From: Flavobacteriales bacterium
GTDB lineage: Bacteria > Bacteroidota > Bacteroidia > Flavobacteriales_D > Sanyastnellaceae
Assembly: GCA_947466425.1 (NCBI GenBank)
Contig: CANIBZ010000016.1
Coordinates: 1 to 50,836 of the forward strand
Reading direction: 5' to 3'
Length of the DNA stretch: 50,836 bases
In this document: in pieces, positions 34,291-42,533 of the stretch
How positions within the stretch are numbered: position 1 is the stretch's first letter
Layout of the letters: each line of letters starts with the position of its first letter
The notes under the pieces: model-generated
What the model saw: only the letters and a program-made list of their open reading frames with translations
Database searches by the model: none
Told to the model about the DNA's origin: nothing
Position numbers and translations under genes: made by a program

Positions 34291-35587
34291 TATAGACCCC
34301 TCTCAAATACTCATTATTCTGGGCACGCTGCTCGGGTGTGCGTTCTATTCCGGTGTTGAAATCGCCTTTCTTACTTCCAACAAATTGAAAATTGAGCTCG
34401 ATAAAAAACAAGGCGTTTTCGGTGCGTCTATTTTATCTTCTTTGGTTGGAAAACCAAAATTGTTTTTGGCCATGCTATTGGTTGGAAATAACATTTCCTT
34501 GGTAATTTATGGAATTGTCTTCGGCGATGTTCTTACCGACATCCTTGAGTCAAATTTCCCATACCTAGATGAGGCCGTTGGATCATACGGTGTTCTCATT
34601 CTTCAAACCATCGTTTCAACGTTAGTTGTTTTAATTTTTGGGGAATTCATTCCGAAAGCGTTGTTGTCTTCACAACCCAATAAATGGTTGTTACGTCTTT
34701 CTCCCTTAATTGCTATTTGGTATGCCATACTTTTCGTGTTTGCCTATAGTGTAACAAAGGTGAGCGAATGGATTATTTCAATGCTATTTAGAAACTCGCC
34801 AAAAGAACAAGACATTGTTTTTGGAAGAACTGACTTAAACCATTATTTGGAAGGATTCACAGGAGTGCATTCTCAGCAAAATGAATTGGATTTAGAGATT
34901 CAATTTTTTCAAAACGCACTTGATTTTTCATTGTTGAAAGCCCGAGATTGCATGCTGCCTCGCAATGAAATTGTTGCCATTGACATTGCAGAGAGCATTG
35001 CGAAAGCGAAAGATCTTTTCATTGAAACAAAACTCTCTAAAATCATTGTTTACCGTGAAAACATTGATCAGTTGATTGGTTATGTTCACTTCAGCGACTT
35101 CTTCAAGAACCCAAAAGAGATTAAAGAAATTCTTCGACCCATTGCAATCGTGCCAGAGCCCATGGCCGCGAATGAGATTTTGAAAATATTCCGCAGTCAG
35201 AAAAAAAGCGTAGCTGCCGTTGTAGACGAGTTTGGCGGAACCAGCGGACTTATCACCTTTGAAGATATTATTGAAGAAATTTTCGGTGAAATAGAAGACG
35301 AGCACGACACCATTGACAACGTTGAACGTGAAGTGTCTAAAGGTTGGTATGAATTCGCTGGAAGACTTGATGTTCACTACATCAATGAAAAATACAAGTT
35401 GGAACTTCCTGAAAATGAAGAGCAATATGACACGCTCGGAGGACTAATTCTGAACTTCCACCAAGACTTTCCGGAAGTGAATCAGGAATTTGTTATTGAC
35501 CGTTATCGGTTCACTATTCTAGCCGTTAATGAGCGTCAAATCAAGCTTGTTCAGCTTCAAAACATTGAAGAATTAACAAATAGCTAG
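34283..35587 (+). CDS. CNNM/CBS/CorC-domain membrane protein (hemolysin family)
   Basis: The 434 residues show the standard architecture. An N-terminal CNNM membrane domain (about 8-165) contains YSGVEIAFLTSNKLKIELDK and FGEFIPKALLS. A CBS pair (about 215-335) contains MLPRNEIVAIDI and AAVVDEFGGTSGLITFEDIIEE, and a C-terminal CorC_HlyC domain contains YEFAGRLDVHYINEKYKL. Relatives transport or regulate Mg and other divalent ions; the old name hemolysin is not a reliable function. GldE, a T9SS-linked protein, belongs to the same superfamily, but this copy is not next to gld genes. Confidence 0.9.
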   Translation: MGNIDPSQILIILGTLLGCAFYSGVEIAFLTSNKLKIELDKKQGVFGASILSSLVGKPKLFLAMLLVGNNISLVIYGIVFGDVLTDILESNFPYLDEAVGSYGVLILQTIVSTLVVLIFGEFIPKALLSSQPNKWLLRLSPLIAIWYAILFVFAYSVTKVSEWIISMLFRNSPKEQDIVFGRTDLNHYLEGFTGVHSQQNELDLEIQFFQNALDFSLLKARDCMLPRNEIVAIDIAESIAKAKDLFIETKLSKIIVYRENIDQLIGYVHFSDFFKNPKEIKEILRPIAIVPEPMAANEILKIFRSQKKSVAAVVDEFGGTSGLITFEDIIEEIFGEIEDEHDTIDNVEREVSKGWYEFAGRLDVHYINEKYKLELPENEEQYDTLGGLILNFHQDFPEVNQEFVIDRYRFTILAVNERQIKLVQLQNIEELTNS

Positions 35588-35662
35588 TCTTCGCTAAAAA
35601 AAACAAGGAATTTCCGAGCAAATTTCCGATATTCGCAATCCTAAATTTTATAGTCCATAACT

Positions 35663-37738
35663 ATGGCAATGATTTCAACCCTTCGTAAACAAGGATGGCT
35701 AGTACTAGCCCTAGTCGGCATTGGTATTGTCGGCTTCTTAATCCCGTATGATGCTGTAATGGCAATGTTCGGCGGCTCTTCAGATAAAGTTGGTGTTATT
35801 AATGGCGAAAGCATTAAGCAAGACCAATGGAGAGCAATGCTTCAAGAACAATCTGAATTGTTCAGCTACAACAACAGCCAGGCCCACGGTTTGGAAAACG
35901 ATGTATGGAACAACTTAATTGAAACCACTTTGCTTCAACCTGAATACCAAAGTCTTGGTTTAATGGTAACTGATGAAGAGTTGGATGAAATTCTTTTCGG
36001 CAACTTCTTAAGCTCTTACGTTAAAAGCACGTTCTACCAAGGACAAGACTCATTGCCTTTCAAAGAGCAAATGCGCGAGAGTTTCAAGAAAATGGAAACT
36101 GAAAAGCCAAATCTTTTCACTGGTTACAGAAGACTTGTTGTTGAAAAGCGTTTGAAAGAGAAATACGATGCCTTGGTAGGTGCTGGAGCATACGTAAATT
36201 CCTTAGACGCTAAGAGTTTGTTTCATCAGTCTAACGACAAGGCTTCTATCGTATACGTGGTGAAGCCGTATGCTCAGATTATGGAGAGTGAGATTACATT
36301 CTCGAACGAGGACATTGAAAATTATTACAACGAGCACAAAAACGATCGCGACTTCAAACAAGAAAGAAGTCGCACCATTGCTTATGTTCGTATTCCATTA
36401 GTGACAAGTGCTAGTGACAGTGCTGCTACACTTGAGAGTCTTCAGGCCCTAGCAACATCTTTCAAAGCATCTAAAACTGTTAAAGAAGATTCTCTTTTCG
36501 CAGTTTTGAATTCTGGTAGCCCAGCAAATGCTAAAGTAAAATACGCTGCAGGAAGTTTCCCTGAACCCTTCAATGCACAGATGACTTCTGACAGTCTTGG
36601 ACGCGTAATGGGACCTTTCGTTTCTGGGGGAATTGCTCGCGTGATAAAATTAACTTCACGCGGAACTGAGATTGACTCTGTTCAAGCCCGTCACATTCTT
36701 TTCAAAGAGAAAGGTGCTGCTGGAAAAGCAAAAGCAGATTCTTTAAAGAAAGAGATTCAATCTAAAAAGAACTTTGCTGAAATGGCTACTAAATATAGCA
36801 CAGACCCAGGTTCTGCTGTAAAAGGCGGTGATTTAGGTATGTTCGCAAGAGGAGCTATGGTTGCTGAATTCGATGCGGCTTGTTTCAACGGTAAGGTAGG
36901 TGATCTCCAAATTGTAGAAAGCCAATTCGGAACGCACTTGATTGAAGTAACTAAAAAAGGTGCAGCCAAACCTGTTACCTATTACGCTCAAGTTGAAAGA
37001 CCTATTTCTCCGAGTCCAGCTACTAAAAAAGATACTTATCAAAAAGCAATTGACTTCATTCAGAATCATAGCGACAGCGTAAGTTTCCGTGCTGGTGCAG
37101 TTGAAAGCTACAATGGATTGACTTATTCTCCGAATGTTCGTCCAGAAGCAACATCTGTAAGCGGTGTTCAGAACGCAAGTGAGATTATTGTTTGGACATA
37201 CAATGAGGACACTACAGAAGGTGCTATATCGCAACCTATTTCTGTTGACGACGGCATTGTTGTAGTCTGCTTAATGGAAATTAAAGAAAAAGGAGTTCCT
37301 TCTTTGCGCAATGTATATGACCGTGTGAAGCAAGAGGTTATTAAGGATAAGAAAGCTGAGAAATACATGGCTATGATGACTGGCAATTCGATGGAAGAAA
37401 TTGCTGGAAAAGTAACCGGACAAGTAAAGACTTTCGAGAATCTTTCAATGGCTATGCGCAACATACCTGAAAGTGGCATTCAAGAAACTGAAAGTGCTCC
37501 TATTGGTGCTGCCTTCGGTTTACCAACAGGTAATATCTCTGCACCAATCAAAGGAAAAGGTGGTATTTATGTTATTCAACGCGCGGCAGATGTAACACGT
37601 GTTGAAAGTCCTGACAACTACGTTTCTTTCAGAAAAGATAAAATGCGTGGACAAAAGTCTAGCGCACCAATGACGTTGTTTAACTCACTTCGTGAGTCAG
37701 CGGAAATTGAAGACTATCGTTTCTTTCCAGAAGATTGA
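35663..37738 (+). CDS. PpiD/SurA-like periplasmic prolyl isomerase
   Basis: This 691-residue membrane-anchored folding factor has an N-terminal helix (about residues 12-30), a SurA-N chaperone domain with the repeated VINGESIKQDQWRAML-type entry motif, and a PpiC rotamase domain. The rotamase domain spans about residues 335-435: VQARHILFKEKG, FAEMATKYSTDPGSAVKGGDLGMF and GTHLIEVTKKG. A second, degenerate rotamase-like region lies near the C-terminus. It assists folding of exported and outer-membrane proteins, which suits an operon full of envelope genes. It ends at a strong terminator facing queA. Confidence 0.92.
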   Translation: MAMISTLRKQGWLVLALVGIGIVGFLIPYDAVMAMFGGSSDKVGVINGESIKQDQWRAMLQEQSELFSYNNSQAHGLENDVWNNLIETTLLQPEYQSLGLMVTDEELDEILFGNFLSSYVKSTFYQGQDSLPFKEQMRESFKKMETEKPNLFTGYRRLVVEKRLKEKYDALVGAGAYVNSLDAKSLFHQSNDKASIVYVVKPYAQIMESEITFSNEDIENYYNEHKNDRDFKQERSRTIAYVRIPLVTSASDSAATLESLQALATSFKASKTVKEDSLFAVLNSGSPANAKVKYAAGSFPEPFNAQMTSDSLGRVMGPFVSGGIARVIKLTSRGTEIDSVQARHILFKEKGAAGKAKADSLKKEIQSKKNFAEMATKYSTDPGSAVKGGDLGMFARGAMVAEFDAACFNGKVGDLQIVESQFGTHLIEVTKKGAAKPVTYYAQVERPISPSPATKKDTYQKAIDFIQNHSDSVSFRAGAVESYNGLTYSPNVRPEATSVSGVQNASEIIVWTYNEDTTEGAISQPISVDDGIVVVCLMEIKEKGVPSLRNVYDRVKQEVIKDKKAEKYMAMMTGNSMEEIAGKVTGQVKTFENLSMAMRNIPESGIQETESAPIGAAFGLPTGNISAPIKGKGGIYVIQRAADVTRVESPDNYVSFRKDKMRGQKSSAPMTLFNSLRESAEIEDYRFFPED

Positions 37739-37759
37739 TTTTAAAAATCTAGTTCATTG

Positions 37760-37784
37760 AAAAGGATGCTTCGGCATCCTTTTT
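37760..37784. terminator. Bidirectional terminator between the PPIase gene and queA
   Basis: The stem AAAGGATGC / GCATCCTTT (37761-37769 with 37774-37782) has a TTCG tetraloop, T residues on the right and A residues on the left. It serves both converging genes. Confidence 0.92.
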
Positions 37785-37790
37785 CATTTG

Positions 37791-38987
37791 TTAGAACCAA
37801 AGCAACATGGTGTCGCCGTAGCTCAAAAACATGTAATCGTTATTCATGGCGTGCTTATAAATGTCTTTCCACTGCTCTCCTACTGCAGCTGCAACTAGCA
37901 GAAGCAGTGTGCTTTTGGGCTGATGGTAATTCGTTTGAAGACCAGAACAGATTTTAAATGAGTATCCGGGTGCGATGCAAATACTCGAAGAAGCGCAAAT
38001 GCTGTTTCGCTTCGTGGCATCGAGATGATTCAACAAGGCCATTAAGGCCTCTTCTTTCGAATAACTCAGAGAAGATAGATAAGATTCCCACTGCTCTACC
38101 GCATCGGCTTCCTTGCCTTCTAAAACACGAACGCCCAACCAATACAAACTTTCGAGGGTTCGCATTGAAGTTGTTCCTGCAGCAATGATTCTTCCTTCAC
38201 AATTTAAAATCGCTTGAATGCATTCGCGTGTTACTTCAAAAAATTCAGCATGCATTTCGTGGTCTTCGATGCGATCGGCTGAAACCGGCTTAAAGGTTCC
38301 TGCTCCTACGTGTAAACAAACTTCTTCTTTCTTAACGCCTGCATTCGCGATGGCATGAAGAACCTGTTGGGTGTAATGCAAACCGGCGGTGGGTGCGGCA
38401 ACAGAGCCCTCGGTTTTGGCGAAGACGGTTTGGTATCTGCCAACATCGTTGGCCACTGGCTTGCGTTGGAAGTACGGTGGTAATGGGACTTGTCCGATGG
38501 CCTCTATGACTTCAGAAAAGACGGCGTTGAAGTTCCAGGTGAATTCTACGATGAAGGCATCTTTCTCAATTCCTTTTCTTTCGATGAAGACGCTTTCGTT
38601 GGAATTGTTCCAATTGATTTTCAATTCTAATTTTCCTTCTTTCCATCGTTTTGAATTTCCGATGTATGCGGTGAAGGAAACGCTATCATGTGCCGAAAAG
38701 GCTTCTGTGTATGAGATGCCGAAGGGTGCGAGGCACATGATTTCTATGAAGGCACCCGACTGTTTTTGAAAAATAATTCGTGCCGGAATGACTTTCGAAT
38801 TGTTCGAGATTAGTAGATCTCCTTTTTTCAAAAAATTCGGTAATTCAGAAAAAATGGAATCTGTGATTTCACCTTTTTCATAGACCAATAATTTGGCAGC
38901 CGAGCGAACTTCGAGTGGAATAACACGAATGCGATCTTCGGGAAGTGAATAATCGAAATCTTCAATTTTAATTTGAGGAATTGCCAT
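37791..38987 (-). CDS. queA: QueA, S-adenosylmethionine:tRNA ribosyltransferase-isomerase
   Basis: QueA transfers the ribose of AdoMet to preQ1 in tRNA, making epoxyqueuosine. The 398 residues carry FDYSLPEDRIRVIPLEVRSAAKLLVY (quoted in parts: DYSLPEDRI, PLEVRSAAKLLV), PARIIFQKQSG, LPPYFQR, YQTVFAKTEGSVAAPTAGLH and HVGAGTFKPV, all family hallmarks. It is about 50 residues longer than E. coli QueA, as is common in Bacteroidota. TATTTTCG, close to a -7 box, lies 4 nt before the ATG, which hints at a leaderless message. It is divergent from the SDR gene. Confidence 0.95.
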   Translation of the reverse strand: MAIPQIKIEDFDYSLPEDRIRVIPLEVRSAAKLLVYEKGEITDSIFSELPNFLKKGDLLISNNSKVIPARIIFQKQSGAFIEIMCLAPFGISYTEAFSAHDSVSFTAYIGNSKRWKEGKLELKINWNNSNESVFIERKGIEKDAFIVEFTWNFNAVFSEVIEAIGQVPLPPYFQRKPVANDVGRYQTVFAKTEGSVAAPTAGLHYTQQVLHAIANAGVKKEEVCLHVGAGTFKPVSADRIEDHEMHAEFFEVTRECIQAILNCEGRIIAAGTTSMRTLESLYWLGVRVLEGKEADAVEQWESYLSSLSYSKEEALMALLNHLDATKRNSICASSSICIAPGYSFKICSGLQTNYHQPKSTLLLLVAAAVGEQWKDIYKHAMNNDYMFLSYGDTMLLWF

Positions 38988-39009
38988 GGCGCGAAAATAC
39001 CTATTTTTG
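38981..39009 (+). promoter_or_regulatory. Promoter of the threonine dehydrogenase-like gene
   Basis: TTG at 38981-38983 and TATTTTTG at 39002-39009 are 18 nt apart. The -33 end overlaps the queA start codon on the other strand, so the two promoters may interfere with each other. Confidence 0.6.
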
Positions 39010-39025
39010 AAAACATTTTTTAACT

Positions 39026-39979
39026 ATGAGCACGAATAGAAAAGCATTGGTTATTGGCTGCAGAGGACAAATAGGCATTGAGCTTGTGATGGCCCTTCGT
39101 ACGAAGTTGGGACAGGACAATGTGATAGGCGCCGATATTCAACCCGCAGAAAGCGTTTCATCGGAAGATGGACCGTATGTGCAGCTGAACGTACTTGATG
39201 CTGAAGCATTGCGCGCATGCGTTCAAGACCATGCTGTAACAGAGGTTTATCAGCTTGCTGCGCTATTGAGTGCCACAGGAGAAAAGAATCCGATGTATGC
39301 GTGGAAATTAAATATGGAAGGGCTTCTAAATATTCTTGAGCTTGCAAAAGAATTTAAGTTCCGCTTGTTTTGGCCAAGCTCTATTGCTGCGTTCGGACCA
39401 ACTACTCCGGCCGATCAAACGCCTCAGACTACAATTATGGAACCTTCTTCCGTTTATGGAATTTCGAAGTTGGCGGGTGAAAGATGGTGCGAATATTATT
39501 TCATGAAGTACGGTGTTGACGTTCGCAGTCTTCGTTACCCAGGATTGATTGGACACCGCTCTGCTCCGGGCGGAGGAACTACAGACTACGCGGTAGATAT
39601 TTTTTATTCTGCGTTGAAGGAAAACAAATACACATCGTTCCTTTCGGAAAACACGGAACTTCCGATGATGATGATGGAAGACGCCATTCGCGCTACCATT
39701 CAACTGATGGAATCGGATGCTGAAAAAATAAAAATCCGAAGCGCCTACAACCTAGCAGGAATAAGCTTCACGCCGAAACAGCTTGCGGAAGAAATTCAAA
39801 AACATTTACCCGGATTTGAAATTAGCTATGCACCCGACTTCCGTCAAGGACTAGCCGATTCATGGCCAAATAGTATTGACGATTCAACAGCGAAAAACGA
39901 TTGGGGTTGGGAGATTGAATACCCAATGCCGCGCCTGGTTTCAACCATGTTGGAAGAAATAGCGAAAAAAGTTTCTTAA
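39026..39979 (+). CDS. SDR-type L-threonine 3-dehydrogenase-like epimerase family enzyme
   Basis: This 317-residue extended short-chain dehydrogenase has the NAD-binding motif VIGCRGQIGIELVMAL at the N-terminus, the VYQLAALLSATGEKNP strand, the catalytic Ser region FWPSSIAAFGP, and the YxxxK pair (VYGISKLAGERW). The LRYPGLI and GGGTTDYAVDIFYSAL segments are typical of the SDR-type threonine dehydrogenases found in Flavobacterium and Cupriavidus. The likely reaction is threonine to 2-amino-3-ketobutyrate with NAD. A UDP-sugar epimerase is the main alternative, but the GTTDYAVDI signature argues against it. Confidence 0.87.
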   Translation: MSTNRKALVIGCRGQIGIELVMALRTKLGQDNVIGADIQPAESVSSEDGPYVQLNVLDAEALRACVQDHAVTEVYQLAALLSATGEKNPMYAWKLNMEGLLNILELAKEFKFRLFWPSSIAAFGPTTPADQTPQTTIMEPSSVYGISKLAGERWCEYYFMKYGVDVRSLRYPGLIGHRSAPGGGTTDYAVDIFYSALKENKYTSFLSENTELPMMMMEDAIRATIQLMESDAEKIKIRSAYNLAGISFTPKQLAEEIQKHLPGFEISYAPDFRQGLADSWPNSIDDSTAKNDWGWEIEYPMPRLVSTMLEEIAKKVS

Positions 39980-39997
39980 CTGAAAGGAATAGACTCA

Positions 39998-40027
39998 TAA
40001 AAAGCCTCAATGAATGAGGCTTTTTTT
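39998..40027 (+). terminator. Terminator after the threonine dehydrogenase-like gene
   Basis: The stem AAAGCCTCA / TGAGGCTTT (40001-40009 with 40015-40023) has a 5-nt loop and ends in a run of T. It lies just before the cysS start. Confidence 0.9.
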
Positions 40028-40050
40028 ATTTGTCTTCGTTTCTTTGCAGT

Positions 40051-41517
40051 ATGGTTGATTTGTTCATTTACAATAGTCTTACGCGAACGAAAGAAAAGTT
40101 CACTCCCCTTCACAAACAATTCGTTGGAATGTATGTGTGCGGGCCTACTGTTTACAATTTCGCTCACTTGGGAAATTGTAGAACGTTCGTGACGTTCGAT
40201 ACGGTTTATAGATACCTCTCTTTTCTTGGATATAAAGTTCGATATGTTCGAAACATAACAGACGTTGGACACATCACTACCGAGTTTGATGAAGGAATAG
40301 ATCGCATTGGCGCTCAAGCGAAATTAGAGCAAGTTGAACCCATGGAAATTGTGCAGAAATACACCACGTATTTCCATGACATGATGCGCGCGTTCAACAA
40401 CCATCCGCCGAGCATTGAGCCCAGTGCAACAGGACACATCATGGAACAGATTGCCATGATTGAAGAGATCATTAAAAATGGATATGCGTATGAAGTAAAC
40501 GGAAGTGTTTATTTCGATGTGAAGAAATACAAAGACGTTTTTCCTTACGGTGAATTAAGCGGAAGGAACGTTGACGAATTGCTTGAAAACACGCGTGAGT
40601 TAGACGGTCAAGAAGAGAAGCGTTTCTTCGCCGATTTCGCATTGTGGAAAGCAGCTTCACCCGAACATATCATGCGTTGGTCTTCGCCTTGGGGTGAAGG
40701 ATTTCCTGGATGGCATTTGGAGTGTTCTGCTATGAGCACGAAATACTTGGGTGAAGAATTCGACATTCACGGTGGTGGAATGGATTTGAAATTCCCACAC
40801 CACGAATCGGAAGTTGCACAAAATTCTGCTTGCTGCGGCAAAGCACCTGTTCGTTATTGGATGCATGCAAACATGCTTACCGTAAACGGACAGAAGATGT
40901 CGAAGTCTTTAGGAAATTCTTTCCTTCCACATGAATTATTTTCTGGAACACATACGCTTTTAGAAAAAGGATTTTCGCCAATGGTGGTACGCTTCTTCAT
41001 GCAGCAAGCGCATTACAGAAGTACGTTAGATTTCAGCAATGAAGCATTGAAGGCAGCTGAAAAAGGATTCGAACGATTGATGCAGGCGGTAGAGAAAGTC
41101 GGAACGCTTGTAGCGAGCGACTCGAGTTCCTATGACGTTGAAGCGTTAGAAAAGAATTGCTACGAGGCCATGAGCGATGACTTCAATACTCCTATTCTTA
41201 TTGCGCATTTGTTCGAAGCGGTAAAGGTGATTAACTCGTGCTTGGATCACAAAATTCAATTGACACAAGCCGACATTGAACGTCTTCAAAAATTAGTAAA
41301 CGGATTTGTGTTCGAAGTACTCGGACTTCAAGCAGAAGTTAGCGGTGCTTCGAATGACATTTCGAACGACCTGATGCAAGTGATTATTCGTTTGCGTGCT
41401 GAAGCAAAAGGAAAGAAAGATTTTGCAACATCGGATTTAATTCGCGACGAGTTAAAAGCCCTAAATATTCAACTACAAGATTCAAAAGAAGGAACAACCT
41501 GGACCCATGAAAAATAA
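40051..41517 (+). CDS. cysS: Cysteinyl-tRNA synthetase
   Basis: CysS charges tRNA-Cys. The ATG at 40051 gives 488 residues, a normal length; an earlier start would fall in the preceding terminator. Motifs include YVCGPTVYNFAHLGNCRTFV (HIGH variant HLGN and first zinc Cys), WHLECSAM, DIHGGGMDLKFPHHESEVAQ and KMSKSLGN (KMSKS). The C-terminal domain has SDDFNTPILIAHLFE and ATSDLIRDELKAL. A TTTCTTTG sequence ends 4 nt before the ATG, so transcription may start almost at the start codon. The next ATG overlaps its end by 11 nt. Confidence 0.97.
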   Translation: MVDLFIYNSLTRTKEKFTPLHKQFVGMYVCGPTVYNFAHLGNCRTFVTFDTVYRYLSFLGYKVRYVRNITDVGHITTEFDEGIDRIGAQAKLEQVEPMEIVQKYTTYFHDMMRAFNNHPPSIEPSATGHIMEQIAMIEEIIKNGYAYEVNGSVYFDVKKYKDVFPYGELSGRNVDELLENTRELDGQEEKRFFADFALWKAASPEHIMRWSSPWGEGFPGWHLECSAMSTKYLGEEFDIHGGGMDLKFPHHESEVAQNSACCGKAPVRYWMHANMLTVNGQKMSKSLGNSFLPHELFSGTHTLLEKGFSPMVVRFFMQQAHYRSTLDFSNEALKAAEKGFERLMQAVEKVGTLVASDSSSYDVEALEKNCYEAMSDDFNTPILIAHLFEAVKVINSCLDHKIQLTQADIERLQKLVNGFVFEVLGLQAEVSGASNDISNDLMQVIIRLRAEAKGKKDFATSDLIRDELKALNIQLQDSKEGTTWTHEK

Positions 41518-42532
41518 TAAGAAAATAATAGCCATAGTGCTTGTTGTGTTAGTTGTGGGCGGCTTTCTGTTCAAAACGCTAGAACCCTATTTCAAAAGAG
41601 CGAAGAGCGCAGAAAACAACACAACAGAAAGCGGAGTAATTCTAGAACCCGCCGATTTCATGACAGACAGTTGTTATGCCTTCATTGAAAAACAAGTGGC
41701 TTTTGGTCCACGTGTTCCGGGAAACACGAATCACATGGCCTGCGGAAATTGGCTCATTCAAAAATTCAAAAGTTACAATTGCACGGTTAAAGAGCAAGTA
41801 GGAACCATGCCCAATTGGGAAGGTGGAAATACTTCTGTTCGAAACATTATTGCTTCCATTCATGGCGATGCAAAAAAGCGCATTGTATTGGCAGCGCATT
41901 GGGATAGCAGACCTTATGGCGATAAGGACCCAGACCCGAGTAAACACAAACAACCGATAGATGGCGCGAACGATGGCGCCAGCGGCGTTGGCGTTTTGTT
42001 AGAATTGGCGCGTATTTCAAAAGATTTACCTGCAGAAATTGGAATAGATTTCATTCTCTTCGACAGTGAAGACGGTGGCAAACCTGAGTGGGCTCAGGAT
42101 GGTGAAAACGATGCTCTCTCTTGGTGTTTAGGTTCTCAGTTGTGGGCGAATCAAAAGCCACAGCGTACCATGCGCTATGCAGTTCTTTTAGACATGGTGG
42201 GTGCTGATGGTGCGCGCTTTAATAAAGAAGAATATTCTATGCAGTCGGCCGGGAATGCAGTGGAAAGAATATGGGGCAATGCAGCAAAATTGGGTTACGG
42301 AGAGTATTTTCAAAATGAAGAAACAGCCGGAATAATTGACGACCATGTTTTCATGATTAAAGCGAATGTTCCTACTTTAGACATTGTAGATATGCGTCCG
42401 AATTACATGGGCACTCAGTTTGAATTTGGAAGTTCACACCACACACATGCAGACAACATGAGCGTGATAAGCAAACCAACTTTGAAAGCTGTAGGACATA
42501 CCTTGTCTTACACCATTTGGAACTTACAATAA
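41507..42532 (+). CDS. M28-family glutaminyl-peptide cyclotransferase-like enzyme
   Basis: The 341-residue product starts with an uncleaved or signal-type helix (IIAIVLVVLVVGGFLF). The zinc peptidase fold follows: FGPRVPGNTNH, VLAAHWDSRPY (first ligand), IDGANDGASGVGVLLELA, FILFDSEDGG and the late SSHHTHADNM. This matches glutaminyl cyclases, which cyclise N-terminal Gln to pyroglutamate on exported proteins. Bacteroidota release many signal peptidase products with N-terminal Gln, so this activity has plausible substrates here (several signal peptides in this window end in AQ). Aminopeptidase activity is the alternative. Confidence 0.87.
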   Translation: MKNNKKIIAIVLVVLVVGGFLFKTLEPYFKRAKSAENNTTESGVILEPADFMTDSCYAFIEKQVAFGPRVPGNTNHMACGNWLIQKFKSYNCTVKEQVGTMPNWEGGNTSVRNIIASIHGDAKKRIVLAAHWDSRPYGDKDPDPSKHKQPIDGANDGASGVGVLLELARISKDLPAEIGIDFILFDSEDGGKPEWAQDGENDALSWCLGSQLWANQKPQRTMRYAVLLDMVGADGARFNKEEYSMQSAGNAVERIWGNAAKLGYGEYFQNEETAGIIDDHVFMIKANVPTLDIVDMRPNYMGTQFEFGSSHHTHADNMSVISKPTLKAVGHTLSYTIWNLQ

Positions 42533-42533
42533 A

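Noticed and set aside
40010-40192. Small open frame over the terminator and start of cysS
   Set aside because: It is a shadow of cysS in another frame and begins within the terminator hairpin.
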